Shown: one piece after another, positions 36,179 through 48,438 of the stretch | Layout: the number at the start of each line of letters is the position of its first letter | How positions within the stretch are numbered: position 1 is the first letter of the stretch | NCBI RefSeq assembly: GCF_040939455.1 | Contig: NC_134108.1 | Coordinates: forward strand, 83,434,001 to 83,498,000 | Length of the DNA stretch: 64,000 nucleotides | DNA from: Microcebus murinus | Taxonomy: Eukaryota; Chordata; Mammalia; Primates; Cheirogaleidae | Direction of reading: 5' to 3' | The notes under the pieces: generated by a model | Database searches by the model: none | What the model saw: only the letters and a program-made list of their open reading frames with translations | What the model was told of the DNA's origin: nothing | Translations under genes and position numbers: made by a program

Positions 36179-36655
36179 CCTGGATTGAGCTTAAGCCTGT
36201 TATCCAAAGTGAGGCATCACAAGAGCTGAAAAATGGGCTCCACATCTACTCGTCATCAAATTGGTACTGGCTGATTAAAACTATGGTGCTCAAAGGGTGG
36301 TAGTGTATGCCAGGGATGGGGGGGTGACCCACATCTTAGTGATGTGTTGAGGATTATGGTGGGGGGAGGGAATACCTCTAACCCTTCTTAGGGAGAGGCA
36401 AAGATATACAATGTAACCAAAATGTCAAAAAAAAAAAAAAACCAAACTTTTATCGGGTGGTGGACAGGTGGGAAGGGGGAGGATGGGAAGGGTGTATACT
36501 TACATAATGGGTGTGGTGCTCACCACCTGGGGGTTGGACACGCTTGAAGCTCTGGCATGGCAGGGGTGGGGGGTAGGGGGTGGGAAGTGGCAGGGGCAAC
36601 ATATGTAACCCTAAAAACATTTATACCCCCAAAATATGATGAAATAAAAGGAGAA
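36179..36655 (+). mobile_element. Lemur-type L1 3' end
   Basis: GAGCTTAAGCCTGTTATCCA, AATGGGCTCCACATCTACTC and CATCAAATTGGTACTGGCTG are the ORF2 terminus and 3' UTR. A G-rich 3' UTR follows, then CATTTATACCCCCAAAATAT and a short A-rich tail with AATAAAA. Only about 480 bp are present. The reverse complement of the same segment occurs at 42080-42345. Confidence 0.75.
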
Positions 36656-37892
36656 AAGAAAAGATGAGTAAAGAATATTTTTAAATATCTTGTGGTTAAG
36701 ATTGAGCCTTTAAAAAATAAATATTTTGTGGATATTGGTGACTTAGATAAGAGTAGTAACAAAGAGAATAAATGAGTTCAAAGTATAATATGAATATAGA
36801 AACTGACTTCTGTCACAGCACCATGAAAAGCTCTATGGACCAGATCCCCAGAGAAACAAGCAATACTGGTAAAAAATTATTTTAAAAAATTAAAAAATTT
36901 TTAAATTTCTCTAAGCAGGTAGAACAGATGAAGAAATACTCAAAAAAATCTAGTAGAACTTGCTAAAAACAGAGAGAATCTACAGAATTAAAAATGTGAG
37001 CAGCTACCTTTCCCTCCCTTCACTCACACTTCAACAAAATTCTATTCCAGGCATGTGCAGACAAGAAAAAAGAGCATCCTCCTTCAACTCCCAATTCTAG
37101 AGATATATTTTCCCAGCAATGGAAGACCACCAGAGCAGAATTTTTTTATTCTCCAGAGAATGACAATAACCAAACAAATAGGGGCTTTCTTCCTCTTCCT
37201 AACCCAACTCAAAGGGCAGAGCTATACCCCAGGTGCAGTATCATAAGAATATTGTGCATAATAATCTTTGCCACAATTCCTTTGTAGGACAGAGGTTTTG
37301 TGCTTGGGGGAATGTAAGAAGAAAATTTTCACTTACCACCCTGCTCCTGAAGGATATCATTAAGAGAGCACTGTGCTATGGTACCCACCACCACCTATGG
37401 AGCTGTAGCCCCCAGAATTTGCTCAGGGGAAAAGGAAGGACACAACACAGAGGGCTCCAAAGCTCTCCTCAAAGGGAATGACTTTATATGAAACCAAAGT
37501 CTTGGGAAGTTCATATTGAAGGGTGATGTCAAATACAATGGAGGTTTTGGTAGCAAGTGAATTAGTAAATACTAGTAGCATCATGAGACATAAAGCCTAA
37601 AGGATCAGCCAACTGGTTCATCAGAGAGAAACAAAGCTATGATAAGTCCATCCAAAGTGAGAACAAACCTCAAACATTTACGTCAACTATTGCAGCGTTA
37701 TGAATAATTTATCAAAGGGCAAGCTTAGAGGTTGTTTTAGTAACCTAAGAAAGTAATGATGGTGACCTAGATTAAGGAAATAGCATATGAAATAGCAGTA
37801 GACTTAAAGAATTTTTTTCAAAATAAAGATATTGGTTATTATGTTTTAGAGGTGAAAGAGAAAAAGAAATTGAAGATAATATTGAATTATTT
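36656..37892. other. Intergenic DNA, nothing recognised
   Basis: GC content rises at 37010-37490, where two overlapping frames (63 and 82 residues) occur. Neither has a recognisable domain or splice context. An unknown retroelement piece is possible. Confidence 0.4.
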
Positions 37893-38130
37893 TTAGCTAA
37901 TATTTATTAAGAGCCAGCAATTTTCCAGGAATTCTGCTAAATACTTCAAACCACCTTACAACCTCATAAAAATATTTTAATAAGCAACTTACAAATGTAG
38001 AAAAAGGCTAAAGAAGTTAAATGTCTTGCCAACTGTCTCACTGCCAATAAGTGGTGGAACAGGAATCAAGATACTAATTTATTTGACTCAGAGCATATAT
38101 TCTTATCCACTATTACATTTTAAAGAAGTA
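37893..38130 (-). mobile_element. MIR SINE
   Basis: TAATATTTATTAAGAGCCAG, TTACAAATGTAGAAAAAGGC, GTTAAATGTCTTGCCAACTG and AAGTGGTGGAACAGGAAT follow MIR in reverse. Confidence 0.7.
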
Positions 38131-38432
38131 GCAGATCTTTTGAGTCATGCTACATTCAATTACCAATTATAGACATGTATCATTTAATGAATAACCTGAG
38201 AATTATGTAATTTGAAATAAAGTCAGCTATTCTAAATCTTTAAGCAAAATTTACAGATGCCAGGGAGCTAGAGTTGTGTAAATTTGTGAATGAAGGTAGA
38301 TAGAAGCAATGCTAGTCTTCATTGTTCTGGTAGTAGAGTCAGTGCTAATAACTGAAATGGCAGTTGTGGCAGATAAAGACAGAACAGAGTAAAATTCAAT
38401 ATATCTGAAGAAATGGCAGCAACAGCAAAGAT

Positions 38433-38575
38433 AAAGATAACTGAAGTAAATCAGCAAGGAAAAACAACCCCATGAAAAGTGGGTAAAGAAATGAACAGAA
38501 GCTTTTCCAAAGAAAATAGACAAATGACCAATAAACATATAAACAAATGTTCCACATCACTAATCATCAGGGTCT
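38433..38575 (+). mobile_element. L1 ORF2 fragment
   Basis: AACAACCCCATGAAAAGTGG, GAACAGAAGCTTTTCCAAAG, ACATATAAACAAATGTTCC and ACTAATCATCAGGG. The same ORF2 section is present, better preserved, at 39963-40070 in the next L1. Confidence 0.75.
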
Positions 38576-38823
38576 AAAATAATGTTCAATTCAAGGGCCT
38601 TACTCTTGCACAGGTCCCCTCTAAATTGTCTGATATATTTCCCAGATAATCACCAAAATAGTGTTATTATTTGAACTCTTTTATGGGAATTTTGCTGCAC
38701 AGAAAAGGGATCTAAAACTCACAAAATAAAGGTTATTTCATGTTGATGTGTAGAGGCCCTTCTCTGTGAATTTTTTTTTCCTTTCCAGAATTCTGGACTA
38801 CAACTTCCATTTATCTGAGAAAC

Positions 38824-39351
38824 TTGATACTAACTCTGATACCTCAAGAAGAGATAAAACTTTCACTGTTTGCTGAAGACATGATATTATATTTAGAAAA
38901 CCCCAAAGATTCAACCAAGAAACTCCTGGAACTGATAAATAAATTCAGTAAAGCCTCAGGATACAAAATCAATACACAGAAATCAGAGGCATTCATATAC
39001 GCCAACAATCAAATTGAGAACCAAATCAAAGACTCAATTCCCTTCACAATAGCAACAAAGAAATTAAAGTTCCTAGGAGTATACTTAACCAAGGAGGTAA
39101 AAGACCTCTACAGGAAGAACTATGAAACACTGAGGAAGGAAATAACAGAGGATGTAAACAGGTGGAAATCCATACCCTGCTCGGGGATCCGCAGACTCAA
39201 CATCATTAAAATGTCTATACTACCCAAATTGATCTACAAATTCAATGCAATATCTATTAAAATCCCATCAGCATTCTTCACAGATATAGAAAAAATAATT
39301 TTACGCTTCATATGGACCAAAGAAGACCCCGAATATCAAAAGCAATTCTAA
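38824..39351 (+). pseudogene. L1 ORF2 fragment, RT active site to thumb
   Basis: The 175-residue frame includes [13 protein letters not shown] at residues 15-27, where L1 reverse transcriptases have FADD, so the first of the two catalytic aspartates is replaced by glutamate (codon 38875-38877). Next come [35 protein letters not shown] and [19 protein letters not shown], all characteristic of ORF2p. Near residue 165 the frame departs from the family pattern (KKRPRI) to TKEDPEYQ, consistent with loss of one base near 39315-39322, and stops at 39351. ORF2p normally performs target-primed reverse transcription. This copy cannot. The first ~17 bases precede the L1 junction. Confidence 0.9.
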
Positions 39352-40850
39352 GCAACAGAAACAAAATGGGAGGTATTAATATGCCAGATATCGAACTGTA
39401 CTACAAAGCTGTAGTAATCAAATCAATCTAATATTGTCACAAAAATAGGAATATTGAACAGTGGAACAGATCTGAGAATCCTGATATGAAATCATCCTCA
39501 TATAACCATCTAATCTTTGACAAAGCAGACAAAAACATACGCTGGGGAAAAGAATCCCTTTTCAATAAATAGTGCGGGGAAAACTGGATAGCCACTCGCA
39601 GAAGGCTAAAGCAGGACCCACACCTTTCACCTCTCACAAAAATCAACTCACGCTGGATAATAGACTTAAACCTAAGGTATGAAACTATTAGAATTCTAGA
39701 GGAAAATGTTGGAAACACTCTCCTAGACATCGGCCTAGGCAAAGAGTTTATGAAGAAGTCCCCAAAGGCAATCACAGCAGCAACAAAAATAAATAAATGG
39801 GACATGATCAAACTAAAAGGCTTCTGCACAGCCATAGAAACAGTCATGAAAATAAACAGCCTACAGAATGGGAGAAAATGTTTGCATCCTACCCATCTGA
39901 TAAGGGGCTGATAACTAGAATATACTTAGAACTCACAAAAATCAGCAAGAAAAAATGAAATAACCCTATTAAAAAGTGGGCAAAGGACTTGAACAGAAAC
40001 TTTTCTAAAGAAGACAGAAGAATGGCCAACAAACATATGAAAAAATGCTCAACATCTCTAATCATCAGGGAAATGCAAATCAAAACCACAATGAGATATC
40101 ACTTAACTCCTGTGAGAATGGCCTTTATCAAAAAGTCTCCAAACAATAAATGCTGGCTTGGATGGAGAGGAAGGGGAACACTCCTACACTGCTGGTGGGA
40201 CTGCAAACTAGTTCAACCTCTGTGGAAAGCAATATGGAGATACCTTAAAGCGATACAAGTGAATCTACCATTTGATCCAGCAATCCCATTGCTGGGCATC
40301 TACCCAAATGATCCAATGACACTCTACAAAAAAGACCCCTGCACTCGAATGTTTATAGCAGCACAATTCATAATTGCAAGGCTGTGGAAACAGCCCAAGT
40401 GCCCATCAATCCAAGAATGGATTAATAAAATGTGGTATATGTATATCATAGAATACTATTCAGCTCTCAGAAACAATGGTGATGTAGCACATCTTATAAT
40501 TTCCTGGTTAGAGCTGGAACCCATACTACTAAGTGAAGTATCCCAAGAATGGAAAAACAAGCACCACATGTACTCACCAACAAACTGGTATTAACTGAGC
40601 AGCACCTAAGTGGACACATAGGTACTACAGTAATAGGGTATTGGGCAGGTAGGAGGGGGGAGGGTGGTGGGTATATTCATACATAATGAGTGAGATGTGC
40701 ACCGTCGGGGGGATGGTCATGCTGGAAACTCAGACTTGTGAGGGAAGGGGGGTAAGGGCATTTATTGAAACCTTAAAATCTGTACCCCCATAATATGCCA
40801 AAATAAAAATAAATAAAAAATAAATAAAATAAATTTTAAAAAAGAAGATC
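38841..40850 (+). mobile_element. 5'-truncated lemur-type L1 (RT core to poly(A))
   Basis: The longest young L1 of the window. It starts just before the reverse transcriptase active site and runs through the ORF2 C-terminus (to 40594). The 3' UTR has G-rich segments (40650-40750) and CTGTACCCCCATAATATG, and the A-rich tail (40800-40845) has AATAAA repeats. ORF1, the endonuclease and most of RT are absent. AACTCTGAT occurs at 38832-38840 and 40856-40864 and may be a 9-bp target duplication, though 11 bases separate it from the tail, so this is uncertain. Confidence 0.9.
39989..40594 (+). pseudogene. L1 ORF2 C-terminal fragment
   Basis: The 201-residue frame carries [72 protein letters not shown] and the terminal HMYSPTNWY, which correspond to the L1 ORF2 C-terminal domain. 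It ends at a natural-looking stop before the 3' UTR. Upstream stops near 39430, 39570 and 39957 separate it from the RT part, so it is not expressed as ORF2p. Confidence 0.9.
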
Positions 40851-41144
40851 TGGTGAACTCTGATTTGTTTTCCATTATTCCATGTACAGTCTGTAAATTG
40901 CCTCAAGTAAAATATATATGTGGGGTGGTTTAGGATTCACATCATTAGTTTCTTTTCTATTGTATTAGTGCTGTTCTGTACTTCTTTTGTTTAATATTTG
41001 AAATTATTCTTTTTCAGCATTTCCTAGCTATTGATAGTGGGAGGATAAGTTTTAATGTTGTTCCACAATTGTTTAATTAGATTGTTAAATTATATTCATG
41101 GGAATCTAATTATATTTATTACATTTATTATTTAATAAGACTAT
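40851..41144. other. Intergenic DNA, nothing recognised
   Basis: AT-rich flank of the L1. Confidence 0.5.
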
Positions 41145-41250
41145 AAACTTGATCAAAGCAGGGTCTTATATGCTTTCTCACCAGTAAATCTTATAAATGA
41201 GCAGAAGGCCATTAAAACAAAGAGATTCAATAAATATTTGCTTAATTAAT
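41145..41250 (+). mobile_element. L2 LINE 3' tail
   Basis: ATAAACTTGATCAAAGCAGG and GATTCAATAAATATTTGCTT resemble the L2 end (family: CTCAATAAATATTTGTTGAATG). Confidence 0.5.
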
Positions 41251-41904
41251 ATCTTCTAAAATTCATGCTCAGAGAGGTTAAAATTTCAGGTCACTTAGTT
41301 GCAGACAGATGTTTATCAGGGTATTAAGTCCAGTTCTTTCTAATTTAAATATCTGAACAGTTACTGTCAGATCAAGGTGACATGTTGAGATTTCAGTATA
41401 AGTCTTCACGACAAAATAATTTTTAATTACTAGAAGACTTTTCCTTTACAATCTGAAAGTAGCTCCTACATCTCTCATGAGATGTATTAATTTAAAGAAA
41501 AAACATAATTTTCTATGTCTTTCATATTAAGTTAGATCTTCAACAGACTTAATTCTCTTAAAAGAAAATATTTTATATTTTATTACTGATTTTTAGAAAG
41601 AAATGCATTTATGAAATATTTCTACTTGGAAGATATATGGCCATTTGTACGAACCTTTTACTTCCTCTCTTTTAAAATCAAATCTCCTTTAAATATGTGA
41701 AAGATAGCACAGGCCTGAATAAACGAGTGATATTAAGCTTCAGGTTCAATTTGTGATACTTGGGTAAAACAGGTCCTGTTCTAGCTCCATTTATAATCAT
41801 TCTCTTTAGGCAAACTATATATTTTTAAAATGCTGATACATGAAAAATGACTTTTTCCTAAATTTCCTTTTTTTTTCATTATTCCAGAATCATTTTATTT
41901 GATT
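41251..41904. other. Intergenic DNA, nothing recognised
   Basis: No element recognised. Confidence 0.5.
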
Positions 41905-42045
41905 AATTTATCTTTCTTTTTTTATTAAAAAAAACTTAAGGGGTTAAAATGTTTTTTGTTATGTAGATAAATTGTATCATATTGAAATCAGGGCTCTCAT
42001 TGCACCCATCACTGGAGTAGTGTATATCATACCCAATAGATAGAT
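41905..42045 (-). mobile_element. Primate-type L1, 3' tip (interrupted)
   Basis: TTAAGGGGTTAAAATGTTTT, ATAAATTGTATCATATTGAA, CACCCATCACTGGAGTAGTG and CATACCCAATAGATAG are the reversed 3' end. The element resumes at 42481. Confidence 0.7.
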
Positions 42046-42480
42046 TTTTTTAAAAATTTTATTTCAAGAAAATATGAGAGTACAAACATTTTGGTTGCAT
42101 TTTATATCTTTGCCTCTCCCTAGCAAGGATTAGAGGAATACCCTTCCCGTCCACAATGCTCACCACATCCCTCAGATGTGAGTTTACCTCCACAACCCCT
42201 GAATCCCTGGTGAACCCTACCACCATTTGAGCACCATAGTGTTAATCAGTCAGTACCAATTTGATGGCGAGTACAGGTGGAGCCCATTTTTCTGATCTCA
42301 TGTCACCTCACTTCCGATAATGGGCTCAAGCTTAATCCAAGATAATATAAGCAGTGGCAGCTCACTGTCATTTCTTAAAATTGAGTAATATTCCATTGTA
42401 AACATATACCAAATTTTAATAATCCACTCATGAATCGATAGGCACTTGGGTTGTTTCCAAGTCCTTGCAATAGTAAATTG
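42046..42480 (-). mobile_element. Younger L1 nested in the L1 above
   Basis: ATTTTATTTCAAGAAAATATG and GAGAGTACAAACATTTTGGT begin the reversed 3' end. GTTAATCAGTCAGTACCAAT and TGGGCTCAAGCTTAATCCAA match the 36179 element in reverse, and the ORF2 end runs to GCAATAGTAAATTGT. The host L1 continues without loss on both sides. Confidence 0.7.
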
Positions 42481-43445
42481 TCCCTCAACCCCTTCCTAAC
42501 CTCCCCTCTTCTTAGATTTCAATGTATATTACTGCTCTTTATGACCATATATCTTTTGTTTAGCTTCCACTTCTAAGTTAGAACATGTGGTATCTGTTTT
42601 TGCATTCTTGAGAAACCTCACTTAGGATAATAATCTCCAGTTCCATTCAAGCTGCTGCAAAAGACATTATTTCATTTCTTTGTGTGGCTGAGTAGTATTC
42701 CATGGTGTGTGTGTGTGTGTGTGTGTGTGTTTGTGTGTGTATCACTGTTTTTAATCCATTCAGCAGTTGTTGGGCACTGAGCTTGATTCCATATCTTTGC
42801 TATTGTGAATTGTGCTGTGAAAAACATTCAGATACAAGTATCATTTTTTATAAAATGTCTTATTTTCCTTTGGGTAGATACCCAGTAGTGGGATCGCTAG
42901 ATCAAATCATAGATCTATTTTTAGTACTTCGAGGAATCACCATATTGCTTTCCATAGCAGTTATGCAACTTTACATTTATAAGCATTCACTTTTCATCAC
43001 AACCATACCTACATCTATTGTTCTTTGACTTTTTAATAATGGTGAGTATTAATGGGGTAAGGTGATATCTCCCTGTGGTTTGAATTTCTATTTCCATAGT
43101 AATTAGTGATGTTGGGCATTTTTTCCATATGTTTTTAGGTCATTTGTCTATCTTCTTTTTAGAAGAGTTTGTTCATGTGTTTTGGCAACTTTTTAATGGA
43201 GTTATTTGTTTTTTGTTTGTTGATTTGTTTGAGTTCTTTGTAGATTTTGTAGATTACAGATATTAGTCCTTTGTTGAGTGTATAGTTTGCGAATATTTTC
43301 TTCTATTCTGTTGGTTGTCTATTTACTCTGTTGATTATTTCCTTTGCTGTGCAGAAACATTTTAGTTTAATTAGGCCCCAATTATTTATTTTTGTTGTTG
43401 CTTTATTAGCTCTTGGGATTTTGTTCATTTGGATTATTTTGTTCT
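42481..43445 (-). mobile_element. Primate-type L1, continuation
   Basis: CCCTCAACCCCTTCCTAACC, ATGTGGTATCTGTTTTTGC, GGCTGAGTAGTATTCCATGG, GGTAGATACCCAGTAGTGGG, TTAGTCCTTTGTTGAGTGTA and GCTGTGCAGAAACATTTTAG follow ORF2 in reverse. A 108-residue plus-strand frame is antisense chance. Confidence 0.85.
42704..42740. repeat. (GT)n microsatellite inside the L1
   Basis: About 18 GT units with one interruption, directly after TTCCATGG, the same L1 position as the 35667 microsatellite. Confidence 0.95.
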
Positions 43446-43960
43446 TCTTTTAAAACTTCTTTTCCTGTACTTGCCTAAATTCTCTAATAGAGTGTAAATA
43501 AAACTACATACTGGAACACCAATTACTCTCAAATGCTGCCCTCTTTCCTACCTTTCCTCTTAATCATGCTTTGGATAGCAGTTCAAATATTTGCCTTAGA
43601 CACAGAGTTTAGCCCAAACCTGTGAATGCCCAGTAAGTTAAAATAAACATCAAATCTATGAGGTAGATTCTTTTATTTTCATATGCTGTTTTGAAATTTT
43701 CGTGGGTTACTTGTTTTTTATTTTGTTGTTTATTGATTTTGTTTTGTTTTGTTTTGTTGTTTTTTACCTCTGTTGTGTCCTGAGCTTAGAAGGCCAAGCA
43801 AAATATAAATAATAGAAAGTCAGGAAAGGCCACTCTTTATGTTCCAGACCACAATAGCAAAGGAATTAGCTCATGCTTGTTTTATTAGATAATGGTAATA
43901 TAGGGGACATTAGAAAATACAAGGGAAACTAAGAATTTCTCTTCTTTTGTTTTATAAATA
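43446..43960. other. Intergenic DNA with a (TTTTG)n patch
   Basis: A short TTTTG pentamer repeat lies at about 43737-43760. Nothing else recognised. Confidence 0.6.
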
Positions 43961-44080
43961 TTTATTTAGCAACTTCTCTGTACCAGGTATTATAGTAGAT
44001 ACTAGGAAGAGTGGAAACCAAAGCAAGGTTCTCTATTATAATAAAGATAAATAATTAAAAATAAAACAGATGTATAATAT
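43961..44080 (-). mobile_element. L2 LINE 3' fragment
   Basis: AAATATTTATTTAGCAACTT, CTGTACCAGGTATTATAGTA and GATACTAGGAAGAGTGG follow the reversed L2 tail. Confidence 0.55.
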
Positions 44081-44159
44081 AATGTCAGATAATCATAAGA
44101 ATAAAGTAGGTTAAGGGAATAGAGTAGAACTACAGGATAGAATTCTCTATAATAGTGGA

Positions 44160-44345
44160 AATATTTTATATCTGCTCAATCCAATATAGAAGCCACTAGC
44201 TACATTTGATATTGAGCAGTTGAAAGATTGACAGTAAGACAGAGGAACTAAATTTTTTTTTAATTTTTAGTTTAATATTTTGTTTAAATTTTCAAATAAA
44301 ATAGGCACATTTAGATAGTGGCTACCACATTGAGCAAAACAGACA
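44160..44345. mobile_element. Old hAT-like repeat, second copy
   Basis: TGCTCAATCCAATATAGAAG, CCACTAGCTACATTTG, GAGGAACTAAATTTTTTTTT and ATAGTGGCTACCACATTGAG match the family seen at 2796, with both inverted termini partly preserved (CCAATAT near the left, CACATTGAG near the right). Confidence 0.55.
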
Positions 44346-47300
44346 TAACAGGGACATTCTATACCTAAAAATAAAATGTGAGTAAAATCTAAAATGTGGG
44401 AATTATTCTTCATATATCCTGGAGAAATACACTTCATTTGGAAGGAAGAGCAAAGATACTGATCCAGGGGCATGCTCTGTTGCTATATAATGTTTTAAGA
44501 AGCTTGCTTGTTCTAATATTTACACATTTCAGATTGATCAAAGTAAATGCTGTCTTAGCTGATTGAAAAAAGCAGAAAAGTGGTTCAGGAAATAAATCTT
44601 CTTGCCTCAGATTCATCATATCATGCATATTATACGTTATTTTAGTATATACATGCAAAATATATATATTTCATCAGACCTAAGCAGAATAATTTTTTGG
44701 ACAAATTCATGATGAAATTGAATTCCACGTGCTGTGACCTACCTCAGTGGTTCAGCCAGATAAATCAATGGATTAGTAATGCATTTGCCACTACCCTTGA
44801 AATATTTGGATAATCAGAAGCAATTGCTTACTCTCCTGACTTCTCCAACACAGGGAGACACTGAAAGTGCCATGGCTTTAGTTTGGAAAGGAAAAGCAGT
44901 TACATATCTCTTCGTCTCACAGTGTTTAGATTATTAAAGATTGTAATAAGAGAATATTATATTGAATACATTATTTTTAATCCAATTTATCATATATGGT
45001 ACTAGATCTATGTGCCTAAAGCTATGCATTATAGAATATAATTTTTCAAATCATTTATGGCCATGATTGAACAAATAATACAATTAAGAGTAGTACATTT
45101 ATATATTTTAATCTAGGGTGTTAAGTTTTATTTCAACAACATCAAATTTCATAAAACTTTGAAAAATTCTTAACATATTTTGGTTGCAGAGAAGTTTTAT
45201 TGTATTACAGATGATTTGTTTAGCAGAATGCTTTCACAATAGTTCATTGAACTGAGCTAGCATTGTACCATTCAAATTTATTAGAATAGTTTGGAATACA
45301 TTTTCCTTTTACTGAAAATGTACTTTATTTGTACTATTTATAGTTAAATAATTATGAATAACTGATTATTCTTGCAATATTTATTAATTACATTATTTCC
45401 CACATTCTTCTGGAATTTTATAAGATATCTTATTGAGTTTATTCTTGGGGGATAATTATATTAATTCCCTCAGTTTCAGACAATGTTTATAAATGGCTGA
45501 GGAAAAGTCACTTGACAAATCACATACATAGATGTCGCCCAAGTCTTAGATTCCAATTCTTATAGTGACAGCCACAATTCTTGGAAAGTGTTAACTTCCA
45601 TGATCTATTGGCACTAACTAAGCAAAGGAGAACATTTTCTATGCCCCAAGAAAATCCCAATGTACTAGAGAAAACAGGAATTAAACATTAAAAATGATTA
45701 TTTATTCAAAGATCTGCAACAATAAGTCCCTTTTCTCTTAATAACTTTTTTTAGTGGCTTTGCACTTAAAGTTCTTGTCGAGTTCATAAGTCTGAATGCT
45801 ATTTAAAGTATTTCAGAAAATATAAAAATAAAGCATCTTTCTTATTCTATGATATTAGTATACTATTAATACTGAAAATGATAAAGATATTCTGAAACAA
45901 ACTGATGATTGACATTTTAATAGATTGAAAATATAAAGTACAGCAAATGGAGTTTGGCAATTGGCAGTATATCAGAAGAATTATTTCCAAAGATCAAGTA
46001 AAGTACAGACCAGGAATGTAAGAAGTATTAATCAATAGAGAAGTTTCCATCTTAATTCATTATATAAAAAATAATCAGGGTAGAAATGCATGATTATATC
46101 AATTAATATAGAAAATTATAGTAATGAAATTTAGTATTCATTTCTTAAAAAGTAAATAAAATAATGGAAAAAATTAATTATTAAAGATAATCAAGATTAT
46201 CTAAAGCAACAAAATTAAACTAAAAGTGTAAATAAAAAATAGACTGAAAATTATTTCAGAATTTCAAATAATATTTTTAAAATATAGAAGAGAAAAAATA
46301 GGTACACATTTTTAGATAAAGAAAATATTATATTAATATCAATGTTTACATAAAAAACTAATTGATTCTAGAAAAAAAATTCCTGAGTTCTTTTACATTT
46401 GAAAATATTAACTTCTTTTTGAGTCTTTAAAGTATTTGGAATTTAAAATATAGCATTTTTCAAATACTATTGAATATTTAATATGCATAAAAGATCCATC
46501 AAGTAGAAACATCATAGATTATGTAAACTTAAATTTTAATATTTGGATAGATTCCAATTATGTATAAGAAAAAAAGAACACCTTTGTGTATTTCTAAATC
46601 TAATTTAGGGTATAGTACCCTGTGATATGTCTCAAAAAGTGGGCTAAACTAGATAATAATTTATATGTTATGGTGACATATTGATATCATAAAGCCCCTA
46701 AATAAAGTTTCCAATAATATCTGTAATTTACTGTAAAATATTTTAGCACATACAGCATGATATTAGGCTAAAATTTCATCAAGAATTAATAGTCTATGAG
46801 TGAGCTACTAGCTAACAAAATGATCAGAAACGCATTGTTGAGTATTGATCATCTAGTGTTAAATCAGAGTTACAAACAAACCAAAACAAAGAAATAAACA
46901 AAATTCAAACATCTTAATAATTTATTAAGGTAATTATCATCCTAATATCTCAAATGGATTTGTACTTATAAAATCAATGACTTATTGATTAGTGTAATGG
47001 ATATTTATAATGGGCTTCTCAATTAATTTTTTAAAGCAAAATATTGGACTGCAAAGATCTGTATTTCACTTTATCACCATATGTAAATATTTCAAATTAT
47101 GATTTAATTTTCTTATTTGAAAGTATTAACCCCTAGAGGTAATGCCATATACTAGATGTGGGGATAATTTCTCCTCAAATTTTTGCATACATTAAATCCC
47201 CCTCTAAAGTTAGAAAGTTTGAAATCTAATGAACCATCTAACTTATTAAAAAAAGATAAACAGTTTACTGGAGTACTATATACCTCTATGACCTATTTCA

Positions 47301-48422
47301 TTCAAATAAATATTAGCTGATGGACAAATTATTTTTAAAAATTAGAAAATGATAATACATAATTAGATTATCTACCTAATACATAGATGGAGATAAGAAT
47401 TGAATAGATAAATAGAATCTATAGATATAGATTATCCATATCATATTTTTCCAAATAATAATGTGAGCAATATTTTAATTTTTTCTCTTAGTAAAATAAA
47501 AGGAGCAAGATATGTCATTTTAGTGATATTTTAAAAAATATCTTCCTCATTCAAAATAATTGAATGGTTTAATGGTATTTTTCTTCTATGCATAATGCTT
47601 TTAGCATGAAATCTAGCATGAAAGTTGACTACATAAATATGTTTTATTTTAAAATTATTTTAGGACTACAAAGTTATTCTTTGATATGACTGCTCAACTT
47701 TAGAGATTGCCTTATTATTATTAGAAATTTTCCAGTGAGAGAAAATGCTGTCTTTATTCATATGCTTTATTACTTTTTAAAATGAAATCTCCTTAAGTAA
47801 TATTTTTCAGCATATTAGGAGGAAACCTCTTAGTATTCGGGATTAACTAAGAGAAGGAATTTCATACTTTAAAATTTATATCGACTCAAGTAGAGCTGGA
47901 GGTAATGATAATCAAATATATCTACATATTTTAAAAGAACTATTTCAACTTGTGTTTGCAATCATACAATTTATTCATGCTCTATCAGCCATGTGATTAC
48001 AATGAAACTACTGTAACCATTAAATCTCATTAAACAGGCAGATGAAGCAACTGCAAAACAGAGACTCACTAAAGTTTAATTTCAAAAGCATTGAATGGAG
48101 CATTTAGATTATATTTCATAAATTTTCTAAAGCATGTAGGATTTGAGGAAAAATATTTAATATATATATGTAAACCTTTATGTTTATAATTCTCTATGTT
48201 ATTACTTTATAAAAACATCTTTGATTGTAGGTGCTCCAGGACCATTGAAAGATTTAAGGGCTTTTTAAATGGAAGAGATAAAAAGAAAAGTAGTATATAT
48301 ATTGTATATGATATATGTAAGTACATATAAAATTTAGGCAGTAAACTTCGTCCTTCAATTCATTTGCATAGTGCATAATTCCTAAAGATCAATACTCTTA
48401 CATGATACAAAAAAGAGTTTTT
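44346..48422. other. 4 kb AT-rich DNA, no recognisable repeat or gene
   Basis: The longest stretch of the window without an identifiable element. It shows no long open frame, tRNA cloverleaf or simple repeat. It may be diverged unique sequence. Conservation cannot be judged from one genome. Confidence 0.5.
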
Positions 48423-48438
48423 AAAAACTAAGTTTTTA

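Noticed and set aside
38832..40864. AACTCTGAT as the certain target duplication of the large L1
   Set aside because: The right copy is about 11 bases beyond the end of the A-rich tail, and 9 bp can match by chance. It is recorded only as possible.
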